NCBI GenBank assembly: GCA_910576325.1
Contig: CAJTIM010000002.1
Coordinates: 188,501 to 252,500, forward strand
DNA length: 64,000 nt
DNA from: Clostridia bacterium
GTDB taxonomy: Bacteria > Bacillota > Clostridia > Lachnospirales > Lachnospiraceae
Direction: 5' to 3'
The notes under the pieces are model-generated. The model saw only the letters and a list, made by a program, of their open reading frames with translations, did not search any database and was not told the origin of the DNA. This document shows positions 36,677-44,708 of the stretch, one piece after another. Position numbers and translations under genes: made by a program. Each line of letters begins with the position of its first letter. The stretch's first letter is position 1.

Positions 36677-36818
36677 TTTTGAAGAGGAATTGAAGAAATT
36701 TCACCCGAGTCTGGAAGTGGAGCAGGTGGAAGAGAACGTATATAACAATAAGCCCAAAGATATGGCCGATCTTCTTCAGGAGATGATTCGGGAAATGAGA
36801 AGCAGCAGTCGATACTAG
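36669..36818 (+). CDS. Small 49-residue acidic protein downstream of folC
   Basis: This frame of 50 codons (including stop) starts at ATG 36669 inside the end of folC. AAGGAGG (36655-36661) lies seven bases upstream, one of the best ribosome sites in the window. The peptide starts MIDFEEELKKFHPSLEVEQVE and continues with NKPKDMADLLQEMIREMR. It looks like a small cytosolic helical protein. No family was recognised. It lies between folC and the TPR gene and is presumably cotranscribed. Confidence 0.72.
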   Translation: MIDFEEELKKFHPSLEVEQVEENVYNNKPKDMADLLQEMIREMRSSSRY

Positions 36819-36835
36819 AAAGCGGGAGTTAGAGA

Positions 36836-38275
36836 ATGCTTTGTATAAAATGTGGGGCAACACTGAACGATATCGAGTACTGCAGCGCCTGCGGAACAGA
36901 TATAAAGATTTATAAGAGACTGATTCGTCTGTCCAACACCTATTATAATACGGGATTGGAAAAGGCCAGGGTGAGGAATCTTACCGGAGCCGTACAGGAT
37001 CTGCGGTCCAGCTTAAAATTAAATAAAGAGAATATTCAGGCAAGAAATCTTCTGGGGCTGGTTTATTTCGAGACGGGTGAGGTGGTGGCGGCTCTCACGG
37101 AATGGATCATCAGCAAAAATCTGGAGCCCAATAAGAACATCGCCGATGAGTATATCCGCGCGATTCAGAACAATCCGGCCCGTCTGGAAACCATCAATCA
37201 GACCATCAAGAAGTATAATCAGTCTCTTTTGTATTGTCAGCAGGGGAGCGAGGATCTGGCGGTAATTCAGTTAAAGAAGGTTCTCTCCCTGAACCCCCGG
37301 CTGGTAAAAGCCCATCAGCTCCTGGCGCTTCTCTATATTCAGTCGGAGGAGTATGAGCGGGCGGCAAGAGAGCTTCGCCGCGCTCTTGCCATAGACTGTA
37401 CGGACAATATGTCTCTCCGCTATCTGGAGGAGCTGGGTGAACTGACGGGTAAGCCGGCAAACAAGAGCAGGAAAGCGGATAAGGAAGAAAAGGATCGGGG
37501 CAAAACACCGGATGTGATTTCTTATACAAGCGGAAATGAAACGATTATTATGCCCTCAACCTACAAAGACAACACCGGAATAAATGTGGTGCTGAATCTG
37601 ATGATTGGCCTTCTGGTAGGCATTGCGCTGATGTGGTTTTTGGTGGTGCCCGCGAAGCTCCGCTCCGTTCGCAGCGAGACGAATCAGGAGATTGCTGAGT
37701 ACGGGGAACAGATTTCGGCCAAACAGGCGGAGATCAACAGCCTTCAGAAGGAGCTTGATAATCTGAAGGCGGAGCAGGAGAATCAAGAGGAAGAGCCGGA
37801 CGCAAGCATCAACTACGAAAAGCTTATAGAGGCTTATACGGCATTCCGGGCGGAGGATTCGGAAGGAGCGCTTGCGGCGCTGAATGAAGTGGATTCGGAA
37901 AATCTGTCAGAGCAGGCCAAAGCCATGTATCAGCAGGTCTACGGTTCTCTTCATACCGAGGAGGTAAAGGAATGGTTTGATGCCGGAGCTGCGGCTTATA
38001 CATCCGGCAATTATGATGAGGCCATAGAAAAGCTTCAGCAGGTGGTGGCCGTGACAGAGGACTATGAGGACGGCTATGGGCTGTACTATCTGGCGCGGGC
38101 TTATGAGGCGAAGCAGGAGAATGAGAAGGCGCTGCCTCTGTTCCAGCGGTTTGCACAGCTGCATCCCGGAACGGAAAGGGCCAGATATGCCGCTCAGGCA
38201 ATCAACCGCATACAGCCGGGAACACAGCAGCAGCCGACGCAGCCGCAGACGCCGGAACAGCCGACGCAGCAGTAG
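36836..38275 (+). CDS. Zinc-ribbon, TPR and single-pass membrane protein
   Basis: This 479-residue protein has an N-terminal zinc ribbon (CIKCGATLNDIEYCSACG, residues 3-20), TPR repeats (about 35-200, for example LNPRLVKAHQLLALLYIQSEEYERAARE) and a charged linker. One membrane helix (about 246-268, NVVLNLMIGLLVGIALMWFLVV) is followed by a coiled coil (about 275-320). Three more TPR-like helices (about 325-460) lead to a Gln/Pro-rich tail (GTQQQPTQPQTPEQPTQQ). It is probably a membrane-bound scaffold with TPRs on both sides of the membrane. The function is unknown. A strong terminator follows. Confidence 0.85.
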   Translation: MLCIKCGATLNDIEYCSACGTDIKIYKRLIRLSNTYYNTGLEKARVRNLTGAVQDLRSSLKLNKENIQARNLLGLVYFETGEVVAALTEWIISKNLEPNKNIADEYIRAIQNNPARLETINQTIKKYNQSLLYCQQGSEDLAVIQLKKVLSLNPRLVKAHQLLALLYIQSEEYERAARELRRALAIDCTDNMSLRYLEELGELTGKPANKSRKADKEEKDRGKTPDVISYTSGNETIIMPSTYKDNTGINVVLNLMIGLLVGIALMWFLVVPAKLRSVRSETNQEIAEYGEQISAKQAEINSLQKELDNLKAEQENQEEEPDASINYEKLIEAYTAFRAEDSEGALAALNEVDSENLSEQAKAMYQQVYGSLHTEEVKEWFDAGAAAYTSGNYDEAIEKLQQVVAVTEDYEDGYGLYYLARAYEAKQENEKALPLFQRFAQLHPGTERARYAAQAINRIQPGTQQQPTQPQTPEQPTQQ

Positions 38276-38300
38276 AAAACGTAAGAGAAACCCTGAAGAA

Positions 38301-38330
38301 AGGGACATACCGTATGGTATGTCCCTTTTT
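38301..38330 (+). terminator. Intrinsic terminator before the spoIIA operon
   Basis: A perfect stem, AGGGACATACC (38301-38311) and GGTATGTCCCT (38316-38326), with a 4-base loop is followed by T's. It separates the TPR gene from spoIIAA. Confidence 0.92.
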
Positions 38331-38409
38331 GCACGGCAAAACAGGGAAAATGATTTTATATGGATGTAAAGGGAAGTATATTACGGAACCGGAACAGGAG
38401 GGTTATAAG

Positions 38410-38757
38410 GTGAGCGGACAAACAAAGGTATGGCAGAAGCAAAGGATAAAGGATAAGGTTTTATGGATTGAGATGCCGGGAGAGCTGGATCATCACAGTG
38501 CGGATCAGATTAGCCGTGAGGCGGACAGGCTTGTGAGGGAGCGGGACATCCGGGAAATTGTGTTTGACTTTTCGGACACGGTTTTTTGCGACAGCTCCGG
38601 AATCGGAATGCTGATGGGACGCTATAAGATGATGAGGGCTTTGGGAGGAACCGTTCGTGCGGTACGGGTGCAGGAAAGAGTCAGCAAGATATTAATGCTC
38701 TCGGGCGTGATGAAAATTATTCCGGTGGAATCAAAACAGGGGGGAATTGCAGAATGA
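38410..38757 (+). CDS. spoIIAA: Anti-sigma F factor antagonist (STAS domain)
   Basis: This 115-residue STAS protein starts at GTG 38410, chosen for its AGGAGG (38397-38402) seven bases upstream; an earlier ATG at 38314 lies inside the terminator hairpin. The conserved phosphorylation site is in FCDSSGIGMLMGRYK. Dephosphorylated SpoIIAA binds SpoIIAB and frees sigma F in the forespore. It overlaps spoIIAB by 4 bases and is part of the classic spoIIAA-AB-sigF operon. Confidence 0.93.
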   Translation: MSGQTKVWQKQRIKDKVLWIEMPGELDHHSADQISREADRLVRERDIREIVFDFSDTVFCDSSGIGMLMGRYKMMRALGGTVRAVRVQERVSKILMLSGVMKIIPVESKQGGIAE

Positions 38758-39185
38758 ACAGAAATGAGATGAAATTGGAGTTTGACAGTTACTCAGCCAA
38801 TGAGGCGTTTGCCAGAGTGACTGTAGCGGCTTTTATGGCCCAGATGAATCCCAGCATGGAAGAGGTGGCGGATGTAAAGACAGCAGTCTCGGAGGCGGTA
38901 ACGAATTCTATCATTCACGGTTATGAAGGAGAGGTACATAAGATTACCATATCCGGCGTCATTGAGGGGCAGCGCCTGTCGCTGGAGATTGCGGATCAGG
39001 GAGTGGGAATTGCGGATGTGAAAAAAGCAATGGAGCCCATGTATACCTCCCGGCCGGAGCTGGAACGTTCCGGCATGGGATTTCTCTTTATGGAGGCATT
39101 TATGGACGAGATACGGGTGATTTCTCAGCCGGGAAAGGGTACAACCGTCCTTATGAGCAAGCGGATAGGACAGCACGGAGCGTGA
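38754..39185 (+). CDS. spoIIAB: Anti-sigma F factor (serine kinase)
   Basis: This 143-residue GHKL-fold kinase and anti-sigma factor has the N-box AVSEAVTNSIIHGYEG, the G1 box LEIADQGVGIAD and the G2 region RSGMGFLFMEAFMDEI. It holds sigma F inactive and phosphorylates SpoIIAA. The ATG overlaps the spoIIAA stop and the sigF start is 3 bases after its stop, so all three are tightly coupled. Confidence 0.95.
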   Translation: MNRNEMKLEFDSYSANEAFARVTVAAFMAQMNPSMEEVADVKTAVSEAVTNSIIHGYEGEVHKITISGVIEGQRLSLEIADQGVGIADVKKAMEPMYTSRPELERSGMGFLFMEAFMDEIRVISQPGKGTTVLMSKRIGQHGA

Positions 39186-39188
39186 GCT

Positions 39189-39908
39189 ATGGAGCACACG
39201 GAGGAGTTGATTCGGCGGTCACAGGAAGGAGATAAAGAGGCAAGAGAGATACTGATAGAAGAAAACATGGGATTGATTCACCATGTGGTGAAGCGCTTTC
39301 TGGGGCGCGGCGTGGAGGCGGAGGATTTGTTTCAGATTGGTGCCATCGGACTGGTGAAGGCGGTGGACCGCTTTGACTTAAGCTTTGGCGTTCGTTTTTC
39401 CACTTATGCGGTTCCCATGATTGCCGGAGAGATCAAACGCTTTCTTCGGGACGACAGTATGATTAAGATCAGCCGTTCCCTGAAGGAGCTGGCCATCCGG
39501 GCCGCAAAGCTTCGGGAGCAGCTCTTGATGGAGCGGGGGGAAGAGCCGGGGGTGGAGGAGCTGTCAGAGCTTCTCGGAGTAGAGCCTGAGGAGCTTGTGC
39601 AGGCCATGGACGGCAGCGCCGAGGTAGAGTCCCTTCAAAAGATTGTATACCAGGGAGACGGGGAGGGCTTAAGCCTGATGGACAAGGTAGAACAGGGAAA
39701 GGATGAAGAGGAGACGCTGCTTAGACAGCTTCTTTTAGAGCAGCTTCTGCGTTCCCTGGAGCCTAAGGAGCGCCGTTTGATCATGCTGCGTTTTTTCCAC
39801 GACCGTACCCAGACCCAGGTGGCGGAGGAGCTTGGCATGTCCCAGGTCCAGGTGTCCCGGCTGGAAAAGAAAATTTTGACGGCTTTAAAAAAACGAATTC
39901 AAGTATAG
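39189..39908 (+). CDS. sigF: RNA polymerase sporulation sigma factor F
   Basis: This 239-residue sigma-70 protein has region 2 with NMGLIHHVVKRFLGRGVEAEDLFQIG and GVRFSTYAVPMIAGEIKRFLRDD. Region 3 includes EPGVEELSELLGV and region 4 includes LGMSQVQVSRLEKKIL. It is the first forespore-specific sigma factor. Its end contains a sigma-G-like promoter that should drive the spoVA genes. Length and context make this sigF rather than sigG. Confidence 0.93.
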   Translation: MEHTEELIRRSQEGDKEAREILIEENMGLIHHVVKRFLGRGVEAEDLFQIGAIGLVKAVDRFDLSFGVRFSTYAVPMIAGEIKRFLRDDSMIKISRSLKELAIRAAKLREQLLMERGEEPGVEELSELLGVEPEELVQAMDGSAEVESLQKIVYQGDGEGLSLMDKVEQGKDEEETLLRQLLLEQLLRSLEPKERRLIMLRFFHDRTQTQVAEELGMSQVQVSRLEKKILTALKKRIQV

Positions 39909-39931
39909 TTCGGAGATTTTAAGACATAATA
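39902..39931 (+). promoter_or_regulatory. Sigma-G-type promoter for the spoVA genes
   Basis: AGTATA at 39902-39907 and CATAATA at 39925-39931 are separated by 17 bases. This resembles the sigma G pattern (TGAATA, 17-18, CATACTA). The -35 overlaps the sigF stop codon. The position, 38 bases before the first gene of the spoVA block, fits the known control of spoVA by forespore sigma G. Confidence 0.7.
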
Positions 39932-39968
39932 AAAATATTATTACGAACCGGAAAAGGAGGCTTGATTT

Positions 39969-40133
39969 ATGGATCGTACAAAGTACAGAGTATGGCTGCT
40001 CTCCATTGTTCTGGCAGCTGCCGTTTTTGGTATTTTTTATTATGTCTATACAGGAAATCAGGAAAAAACTATCACGGACGGCACCCTGGTTTATCAGAAG
40101 GAGTGGACATCTGAGGAGGAGATCGCCGCATGA
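39969..40133 (+). CDS. 54-residue single-pass membrane protein at the sigF/spoVAA junction
   Basis: This short gene has a strong AAAGGAGG (39953-39960) eight bases before ATG 39969. Its stop overlaps the spoVAA ATG (ATGA at 40130-40133), so it is translationally coupled to spoVAA. The peptide has a basic start (MDRTKYRVW), a hydrophobic helix (LLSIVLAAAVFGIFYYVY) and an acidic tail (EWTSEEEIAA). It lies within the predicted sigma-G transcript and may be a spore inner-membrane protein. I do not recognise a named family. Confidence 0.75.
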   Translation: MDRTKYRVWLLSIVLAAAVFGIFYYVYTGNQEKTITDGTLVYQKEWTSEEEIAA

Positions 40134-40774
40134 GCGAGATCCTGTATTTGAAGTTTGAGAAAAATACAAAGACCTACAACCGGACCATAACACTGGGCGA
40201 GGCAGGAGAGATGCAGTGCGCTGATTCGGCCATCGTAAACCGATTAAAGACAGAGAAGCTTCACACCTTTCAGCATGTGAGAAAAGGCTGCCATTCCTGT
40301 GCGGACCGCAGGGTATTTTCCATTCTGGAGGTAGTGGAGAAGATTCATAAGGTTTATCCCAATCTGGAGATTCAGAATATGGGAGAGCCGGATTTTATTG
40401 TGGAATATTCCACTAAGCCGAAGGAACAGCCTGCCGTGACCTTTCTTAAAGTGGCCCTTGTATGTATAATCTGTTTTTTCGGTTCCGCATTTTCCATTAT
40501 GGCTTTTAACAATGACGTGTCTACGGTGGATATGTTCGGGCAGTTTTATACACTGATGACAGGACAGGAATCGGATGGTTTTACCATTCTGGAGCTGACC
40601 TACTCTCTTGGGCTCTCTGCAGGAATCATTGCCTTTTTCAATCACATCGGGGGAAGGCGTCTCAGCAAAGAGCCAACGCCCATTGAGGTGGAAATGCGGC
40701 TTTACGAGGATGATGTGAATACCACCCTGATCAATACGTCAAGCCGGAACGGGATTCATAAAAAGGAGCAGTAG
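40130..40774 (+). CDS. spoVAA: Stage V sporulation protein AA
   Basis: This 214-residue protein matches SpoVAA by position and layout. A soluble N-terminal domain (about 1-100, MSEILYLKFEKNTKTYN, ...) is followed by two membrane helices (about 107-128 and 158-178) and a polar tail. SpoVA proteins form the channel that loads dipicolinic acid into the forespore and releases it at germination. The AB, AC, AD and AE genes follow in order. Confidence 0.88.
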   Translation: MSEILYLKFEKNTKTYNRTITLGEAGEMQCADSAIVNRLKTEKLHTFQHVRKGCHSCADRRVFSILEVVEKIHKVYPNLEIQNMGEPDFIVEYSTKPKEQPAVTFLKVALVCIICFFGSAFSIMAFNNDVSTVDMFGQFYTLMTGQESDGFTILELTYSLGLSAGIIAFFNHIGGRRLSKEPTPIEVEMRLYEDDVNTTLINTSSRNGIHKKEQ

Positions 40775-40788
40775 GAGGGTGCGGCGGC

Positions 40789-41205
40789 ATGTGGATAAAA
40801 CAGATTTTCATGGCAGCGGTGGGATTGAGCTGCGGATTTGCCGTGGCAGGCGGATTGTTTGCACTGATTATTGCCCTAGGACTGGTGGCGGAGTTCGCGG
40901 ATCAGACGCATACGGCCAGGTATATTTTCTGGTATGAGGATGCGGTGGCAGCAGGAGGAATTCTGGGAAATCTGATGAGCGTTTACCGGCTGATTGTTCC
41001 GGTGGGACCGGTGGGCGTGGGGATTTTCGGCATATTCAGCGGTATCTTTGTGGGCGCCTGGGCTATGGCGCTGACGGAGATCGTGAATATTGTGCCCATT
41101 TTTACCCGCCGCATCGATATGCGCAGAGGGCTTGCCCTTGTGATTGCGGTGATGGCTCTGGGGCGGACCATAGGTTCTCTGATTTTTTATTATTTCCGCT
41201 TTTGA
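40789..41205 (+). CDS. spoVAB: Stage V sporulation protein AB
   Basis: This 138-residue membrane protein has four hydrophobic helices (starting MWIKQIFMAAVGLSCGFAVAGG) and the family block LMSVYRLIVPVGPVGVGIFGIFSGIFVG. It is part of the SpoVA dipicolinate transport complex. Many Clostridia retain only spoVAC-AD-AE; here the AA and AB genes are also present. Confidence 0.9.
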   Translation: MWIKQIFMAAVGLSCGFAVAGGLFALIIALGLVAEFADQTHTARYIFWYEDAVAAGGILGNLMSVYRLIVPVGPVGVGIFGIFSGIFVGAWAMALTEIVNIVPIFTRRIDMRRGLALVIAVMALGRTIGSLIFYYFRF

Positions 41206-41252
41206 AAAAGAGAGGCGGGAGAAGAGCATGAGGAGAAAGGAATTGACTTGCT

Positions 41253-41720
41253 ATGAAGGAATTTATTGAGGAAGAGCAGAAGCAGCAGTACAGCGAATAT
41301 GTCAAGCAGGTAACGCCTACCCACAGCTTGCCGATGCAGATGGCAAAGGCTTTTGCTACAGGAGGGATTATTTGCTGTCTCGGCCAGGCCGTTTTGAATT
41401 ATGCCGGGAGCCTGGGTCTGGAGAAAGACATTGCAGGGGCCTGGTGCTCCATGCTTCTGGTGCTTTTAAGCGTGGTTCTTACAGGATTTAATATTTTTCC
41501 GGGGATTGCCAAGTGGGGCGGCGCCGGAGCTCTGGTGCCGATTACCGGATTTGCCAACAGCGTGGCGGCGCCGGCCATTGAGTACCAGAAGGAAGGGCAG
41601 GTATTCGGTATCGGATGCAAGATCTTTACCATTGCCGGGCCGGTGATTCTCTACGGTGTGTTCACAAGCTGGCTGCTGGGATTGATTTACTGGGTTTTGA
41701 TGGCGACAGGGGTACTGTGA
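41253..41720 (+). CDS. spoVAC: Stage V sporulation protein AC
   Basis: This 155-residue membrane protein starts with a polar segment (KEFIEEEQKQQYSEYVKQVTPTH), then four helices, and contains NIFPGIAKWGGAGALVPITGFANSVAAPAIEYQKEG, typical of SpoVAC. SpoVAC is the mechanosensitive-channel-like core component of the dipicolinate channel. Confidence 0.95.
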   Translation: MKEFIEEEQKQQYSEYVKQVTPTHSLPMQMAKAFATGGIICCLGQAVLNYAGSLGLEKDIAGAWCSMLLVLLSVVLTGFNIFPGIAKWGGAGALVPITGFANSVAAPAIEYQKEGQVFGIGCKIFTIAGPVILYGVFTSWLLGLIYWVLMATGVL

Positions 41721-41792
41721 TCAAGAAGGGATAAGGAGGATGGATTTCCCAATCTGTCCGGATAATGCGGCAGATATGCCGAAGGAGGAAAA

Positions 41793-42803
41793 ATGGAAAC
41801 AATTGTAGGAAAGCAGAGTATTCGGTTTCAGAAAGCCCCACATATCGTCAGCGCGGCTTCCGTTGTGGGAAAGAAGGAGGGCGAAGGGCCCCTTGGCGCT
41901 CAGTTTGACGAGATTGAGCAGGATCCGAAAGCTGGACAGAATACCTGGGAGGAGGCGGAAAGCGCCCTGCAGAAGAGGGCGGCAACTATGGCCATGGAGA
42001 AGATGCCTGCCGGGCTGCCGCCGGTGCGCTATCTCTTTTCCGGGGATCTTTTGGGACAGCTGATAGCCACTTCCTTTGGAGTGATGGATCTGAAGCTTCC
42101 CCTGTTTGGCCTTTACGGTGCCTGTTCCACAATCGGGGAGGCACTGATGCTGGCGGCCATGACGGTACAGGGAGGCTATTCGGAGACAGTGCTGGCGCTG
42201 ACTTCCAGTCATTTCGGAAGTGCGGAGAAGCAGTTTCGCTTTCCCCTGGAGTATGGGGGACAGAGGCCCCTTGCAGCTACCTGGACCGTTACGGGAAGCG
42301 GTGCCTTTGTACTTGCCCCCCATGGAGGAAAAGCCCGGATATCAGGTGCAACCCCCGGAAGAGTTGTGGACTTTGGGCTGAAGGATTCTCTGAACATGGG
42401 AGCATGCATGGCCCCGGCCGCCTGTGATACCATCTGCCGGCATTTGGAGGACTTTGGAAGGCAGCCTTCGGATTATGATTATATTATAACGGGAGATCTG
42501 GGAAGCGTGGGTCAGACCATTCTTCTTGATCTGGCAAAGGAACGGGGATATGATTTATCGGAAAGGCATCTGGACTGCGGAATGCTGATCTTTGACAGCG
42601 AGAAGCAGGACACCCACGCAGGAGGCAGCGGATGTGCCTGCTCGGCGGTGACATTGGCTGCGCATATTCTGCCGAAGATTGAGAAAAATGAGTGGAAGCG
42701 GGTGCTCTTTGTGCCGACGGGAGCTTTGCTTTCCACGGTCAGCTACAATGAGGGACAGAGCGTTCCGGGGATTGCGCATGGAGTTGTGATTGAACACACT
42801 TAA
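41793..42803 (+). CDS. spoVAD: Stage V sporulation protein AD
   Basis: This 336-residue thiolase-fold protein binds dipicolinic acid at the spore inner membrane. Blocks include SIRFQKAPHIVSAASVVGKKEGEGPLG, FGLYGACSTIGEALMLAAM, and GSVGQTILLDLAKERGYDLS. The catalytic-type cysteine position in GACST is retained although the family is thought not to act as a synthase. AAGGAGGAAAA precedes the ATG. Confidence 0.95.
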   Translation: METIVGKQSIRFQKAPHIVSAASVVGKKEGEGPLGAQFDEIEQDPKAGQNTWEEAESALQKRAATMAMEKMPAGLPPVRYLFSGDLLGQLIATSFGVMDLKLPLFGLYGACSTIGEALMLAAMTVQGGYSETVLALTSSHFGSAEKQFRFPLEYGGQRPLAATWTVTGSGAFVLAPHGGKARISGATPGRVVDFGLKDSLNMGACMAPAACDTICRHLEDFGRQPSDYDYIITGDLGSVGQTILLDLAKERGYDLSERHLDCGMLIFDSEKQDTHAGGSGCACSAVTLAAHILPKIEKNEWKRVLFVPTGALLSTVSYNEGQSVPGIAHGVVIEHT

Positions 42804-42905
42804 AGTCAGTATACGAAGCTGGAAACAGTAATATCCCTTAAGGTGCACAAATCAATTTACAAGTGTAACGTAAGAGATATTGCGGAGCCGGAATAGGAGA
42901 GTAAA

Positions 42906-43262
42906 ATGGATTATATCAATGCATTTTGGGTGGGGGGACTGATCTGTGCGCTGGTACAGATTTTAATGGAAAAAACAAAGATGATGCCGGGAAGGATTAT
43001 GGTATTGCTGGTGTGCACCGGAGCCGTACTGGGAGCAATCGGCGTTTACGGGCCGTTTCAGGAATATGCCGGAGCCGGAGCTTCCGTACCCCTCCTGGGC
43101 TTTGGCAATACTCTGTGGAAAGGGGTAAAGGAAGCGGTAGAAACGGAAGGCTTTCTGGGAATCTTCAAGGGAGGCTTTCAGGCCAGTGCCGTGGGAATCT
43201 GTGCGGCGCTTGTTTTTGCCTACCTGGCAAGTCTGATTTTCCAGCCTAAGATGAAGAAATAA
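42906..43262 (+). CDS. spoVAE: Stage V sporulation protein AE
   Basis: This 118-residue membrane protein has three to four helices, starting MDYINAFWVGGLICALVQIL. GAGASVPLLGFGNTLWKGVKEAVETEG is the SpoVAE (SpoVAEb) hallmark. It is the last SpoVA component here. The 102-base gap after spoVAD has no promoter that I could identify. Confidence 0.93.
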   Translation: MDYINAFWVGGLICALVQILMEKTKMMPGRIMVLLVCTGAVLGAIGVYGPFQEYAGAGASVPLLGFGNTLWKGVKEAVETEGFLGIFKGGFQASAVGICAALVFAYLASLIFQPKMKK

Positions 43263-43379
43263 GCTTGTGTTTTGAAACTCAAGCTGTTATACTGGTAATG
43301 TTTGCAAATGGTGCGGACCAGTACCGGCTGCCTGGCAATCAGACAGCGCGGTAGGATAACAGTTGAGGAGGAACAGGCA

Positions 43380-44249
43380 TTGAGCAGAGTAGCGATTGTA
43401 ACGGACAGCAACAGCGGCATTACACAGGAGACTGCCTGTGAGATGGGAATCCGTGTGCTGCCCATGCCATTTACTATTGACGGAGAAGAATACTTTGAGG
43501 GAATCAGTCTGACCCAGGAGGAGTTCTATGAGAGGCTGACTCAGGATGCGGATATTGCAACCTCACAGCCGTCCCCGGAATCCGTTATAATGCTCTGGAA
43601 GGAGCTTCTTGAGGAGTATGACGAGGTGGTGCATATACCCATGTCAAGCGGTTTGTCCGGCTCCTGTCAGACAGCGATTGCACTGGCGGATGATTTTGAC
43701 GGGAAGGTTCAGGTGGTGAACAATCAGAGAATTTCTATTACCCAGCGCCAGTCCGTAGCGGATGCCCTTCGTCTGGCAAATGAGGGAAAGACCGCGGAAG
43801 AGATTAAGGAGATTCTGGAGCGTGTGAAACTGGAATCCAGTATTTATATTACGGTGGCGACACTGAAATATCTGAAAAAGGGCGGCCGCCTCACGCCGGC
43901 GGTGGCAGCTATCGGAACTTTGCTTCGTATCAAGCCGGTTCTGCAGATTCAGGGTGAACGCCTGGATACATTTTCCAAGGCAAGAACCATGCAGCAGGCA
44001 AAGAAAACCATGATTGATGCCATCCGCAATGACATTGAAACACGGTTCGGCGGACTGGATGCGAAGGACGTGCATTTGGATATTGCCCATACGAACAATG
44101 AGGAGGAGGCCGTGAAGTTCAAGGCTGAGGTGGAAGCGGCATTTCCGGGATATTCCGTGGAATTTGTGGACCCCCTGTCACTGAGCGTTACCTGCCATAT
44201 CGGCGACGGCTCACTGGCGATTGCGGCGACCAGAATTCTGCATGACTGA
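43380..44249 (+). CDS. DegV-family fatty-acid-binding protein
   Basis: This 289-residue DegV protein starts at TTG 43380, chosen for GAGGAGG (43365-43371) eight bases upstream and because the family N-terminus is VAIVTDSNSGIT. Further motifs are ATSQPSPESV (the phosphate/fatty-acid loop) and HIPMSSGLSGSCQTAIALAD. It probably presents fatty acids to FakA-type kinase, which is not in this window. It is followed by a terminator. Confidence 0.92.
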   Translation: MSRVAIVTDSNSGITQETACEMGIRVLPMPFTIDGEEYFEGISLTQEEFYERLTQDADIATSQPSPESVIMLWKELLEEYDEVVHIPMSSGLSGSCQTAIALADDFDGKVQVVNNQRISITQRQSVADALRLANEGKTAEEIKEILERVKLESSIYITVATLKYLKKGGRLTPAVAAIGTLLRIKPVLQIQGERLDTFSKARTMQQAKKTMIDAIRNDIETRFGGLDAKDVHLDIAHTNNEEEAVKFKAEVEAAFPGYSVEFVDPLSLSVTCHIGDGSLAIAATRILHD

Positions 44250-44280
44250 TTATGATTAATAATCTGACCGGAGAGGTCAC

Positions 44281-44308
44281 GGGGTACGGTTAGCGCCGTA
44301 CCCTTTTT
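44281..44308 (+). terminator. Intrinsic terminator after degV
   Basis: GGGTACGG (44282-44289) pairs with CCGTACCC (44296-44303) with a 6-base loop, followed by TTTTT. Confidence 0.9.
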
Positions 44309-44366
44309 GATCCTTATTTCAAAAAAATTCCGATTCGTTTTCCCGAGAATCTCCAGTTTTGTTAAA

Positions 44367-44383
44367 TTGATAATAATTCTCAA
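44367..44383. promoter_or_regulatory. Fur box upstream of feoAB
   Basis: TTGATAATAATTCTCAA is a near-perfect 17-bp palindrome and differs at one base from the 7-1-7 Fur core TGATAATNATTATCA. It lies directly before the -35 of the feoAB promoter, so iron-loaded Fur should repress feoAB. Confidence 0.8.
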
Positions 44384-44389
44384 TATGTA

Positions 44390-44417
44390 TTGACGTTTTT
44401 TCCTCTTAGTGCTATGG
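44390..44417 (+). promoter_or_regulatory. Candidate feoAB promoter
   Basis: TTGACG at 44390-44395 and TATGGT at 44412-44417 have a 16-base spacer and are flanked by the Fur box. Confidence 0.6.
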
Positions 44418-44474
44418 TCTTATATGACAGAATGAATGATACTGCCATAAAATCAGGACAGAGGAAATAACAGA

Positions 44475-44708
44475 ATGACATTACGACAGGGAACCATAGG
44501 AAATAAATATCAGGTGAAAGAAATACAGCTGGAGGATAAGGTGAAGCGCCGCCTTCAGATGCTTGGAATGACAAAGGGCACGGAGGTCCGCATATTGAAC
44601 AATAAGAAAAGCGGATCGATTATTATGAAGGTCCGGGGAACCAGATTTGCCATAGGAAGGCGGATTGCCGAGGGGATTCTGGTAGAGGAGGGTGCTTATG
44701 AACAGTGA
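44475..44708 (+). CDS. feoA: Ferrous iron transport protein A
   Basis: This 77-residue SH3-like FeoA begins MTLRQGTIGNKYQVKEIQLED and has the RLQMLGMTKGTEVRILN core. It is a small cytoplasmic partner that stimulates FeoB. The feoB start lies within its last codons, after GAGGAGG. Preceded by a Fur box. Confidence 0.92.
   Translation: MTLRQGTIGNKYQVKEIQLEDKVKRRLQMLGMTKGTEVRILNNKKSGSIIMKVRGTRFAIGRRIAEGILVEEGAYEQ

Noticed and set aside
38341..38380. Possible sigma-H or sigma-A promoter for spoIIAA
   Set aside because: An AGGGAAAA/GGATGT pair is faintly similar to the sigma-H pattern but too weak to call. The expected promoter could be a divergent variant.
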